Shown: piece after piece, positions 63,243-64,000 of the stretch
Numbering within the stretch: position 1 is the stretch's first letter
Layout: every line of letters begins with the position of its first letter
Source of the DNA: Hirschia sp964352025
GTDB taxonomy: Bacteria; Pseudomonadota; Alphaproteobacteria; Caulobacterales; Hyphomonadaceae
Direction of reading: 5' to 3'
DNA: 64,000 nt
Assembly: GCA_964352025.1 (NCBI GenBank)
Contig: CAYGPZ010000001.1
Coordinates: 496,001-560,000 of the forward strand
Program-made: the position numbers and the translations under genes
Notes under the pieces: model-generated
What the model saw: only the letters and a program-made list of their open reading frames with translations
Database searches by the model: none
Told to the model about the DNA's origin: nothing

Positions 63243-63701
63243 GTCAGGTTGAGCTGCCAGAGGCAGTCTCAATAGATGCTGGGCTTGATAATTCTTTACA
63301 ATGGATTTTAAGACTACGGTCGCCAGTGCGGGTGATGAAAGCTGAGTTGTCGTGGTGATGGATCACGCTATTACGGCGGGTCATTTCCTGAAAAGTACTG
63401 AGACTTTATGAAATTCTCCTATTCGGCGAGTGTACTATTTGTATCAATTGCGGGTGTGGTTTCTCTTTTTTTTGATAGTTAAAGTTGTGAATTGTGGACC
63501 TGTTTTTAATTTGAGATAGAAAATATCGTTAAAATACAGCAAAATAGCCCATAAGGTACAGTGTGTTCCTATATATTTGAATTGCTTGTGATTCATGCTC
63601 TTGCTTTAATTGTTCTGAAACGGCAAACAGGTATAAGGGTGCTGAATTAACTTTAATGGTGGAACGATGAGTTCTACTAAGTACTGAAAGTGGCGTAAGA
63701 T
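63243..63701. other. Non-coding region upstream of mreB
   Basis: No gene is visible. A hairpin TTGAGCTGCC / GGCAGTCTCAA (63249-63272, one bulged base) lies close to the leuA terminator. The rest is AT-rich and probably contains the mreB promoter; I could not pick a specific one. Confidence 0.5.
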
Positions 63702-64000
63702 ATGTTTGGTAAACTTCTTGGCATGATGTCTACAGACATGGCCATTGATTTGGGAACAGCAAATACCCTCGTCTATGTTAAGGGACAGGGCGTTGCGTTA
63801 GATGAGCCTTCTGTGGTGGCTTATGTTACCCAAAATGGACGCAAGGTTGTCCACGCTGTGGGATCAGAAGCCAAGCTGATGCTCGGTAAGACACCATTCG
63901 GGATGGAAGCTATTCGTCCGATGCGCGATGGTGTGATTGCTGATTTCGAAGTTGCAGAAGAAATGATTAAAAGCTTCATCCAGAAAGTGATGAAGAAACG
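63702..64000 (+). CDS. mreB: Rod-shape protein MreB, N-terminal part (3' end outside window)
   Basis: The first 99 codons of the actin-like cell-shape protein. The phosphate-1 motif IDLGTANTLVYVKG is intact, followed by EPSVVAYVTQNGRKVV and PMRDGVIADFEVAEEMI. The ATG at 63702 follows the N-terminal MFGKLLGMMSTDMA form common in alphaproteobacteria. The frame is open to the window end. Confidence 0.95.
   Translation, partial: MFGKLLGMMSTDMAIDLGTANTLVYVKGQGVALDEPSVVAYVTQNGRKVVHAVGSEAKLMLGKTPFGMEAIRPMRDGVIADFEVAEEMIKSFIQKVMKK

Noticed and set aside
63243..63701. A tRNA or small RNA before mreB
   Set aside because: A scan by eye for a T-loop and paired arms found none; only a short hairpin near the leuA terminator is visible.

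Overview
The window is a piece of an alphaproteobacterial chromosome with low GC for the class (roughly mid-40s percent by eye, not counted). Two markers support the class directly. One is a circularly permuted, two-piece ssrA (tmRNA) gene at about 35.8-36.1 kb with the tag ANDNFAEGELLAA. The other is the set of alphaproteobacterial-type families present: DUF4169, DUF2853, alpha-type SspB, and the hflK-hflC-degP cluster. A Hyphomonadaceae relative such as Hirschia would fit the gene content and composition, but that is inference.

Layout. 0-9.4 kb: 3' part of recN, ligA, an M24 aminopeptidase and prmA, then two lipoprotein genes (an esterase and a PKD-like protein). 9.4-16.4 kb: a small orphan gene, a cluster of three palindromic dispersed repeats, a membrane protein, uvrD, a divergent ClC protein and a repeat-containing lipoprotein. 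16.4-25.8 kb: many small accessory genes; an HxlR regulator divergent from a membrane gene with twin operators; an acyl-CoA dehydrogenase; a divergent alkylation-repair pair (ogt and an Ada-AlkA fusion) around an inverted repeat; an SDR/LysR pair. 25.8-36.1 kb: fumC, an unknown membrane protein with a TIR-like C-terminal domain, DM13, OsmC, DUF2853, a 2OG-Fe(II) oxygenase, sspB, DUF3291, metY, a family-2 glycosyltransferase, an SRPBCC protein and the permuted tmRNA. 36.5-44.9 kb: GNAT/dienelactone hydrolase pair, thyA, an Ala/Asp/Val-repeat lipoprotein, a VUT transporter, folA, a matrixin-like protease, a degenerate nucleotidyltransferase-like protein and mrp. 44.9-50.5 kb: hflK-hflC-degP, serB and miaA. 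50.5-64 kb: branched-chain amino acid genes (ilvB, ilvN, a WecG-like glycosyltransferase, ilvC, and 6.7 kb further leuA) with unrelated genes between, ending in the 5' part of mreB.

How genes work together. IlvB/IlvN, IlvC and LeuA cover the acetolactate, ketol-acid and isopropylmalate steps of Val/Ile/Leu synthesis. Both ilvB and leuA are preceded by short ORFs rich in codons for their own end products, followed by hairpins. The ilvB leader ends in a canonical terminator. The leuA leader looks leaderless and lacks a U-run. thyA and folA provide dTMP synthesis and dihydrofolate recycling. SspB and the tmRNA belong to the same ribosome-rescue/ClpXP route. HflK/HflC and DegP serve envelope quality control.

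No complete mobile element, CRISPR array, prophage or obvious multi-gene defence system is visible. The less-explained items are the TIR-like membrane protein (27.4 kb), a 780-residue DUF1963 protein with a long helical insertion (55.2 kb), a Fur-box-flanked 70-residue ORF (57.7 kb), a ClC homologue lacking canonical selectivity and proton residues (13.6 kb), and several unassigned operator-like palindromes.
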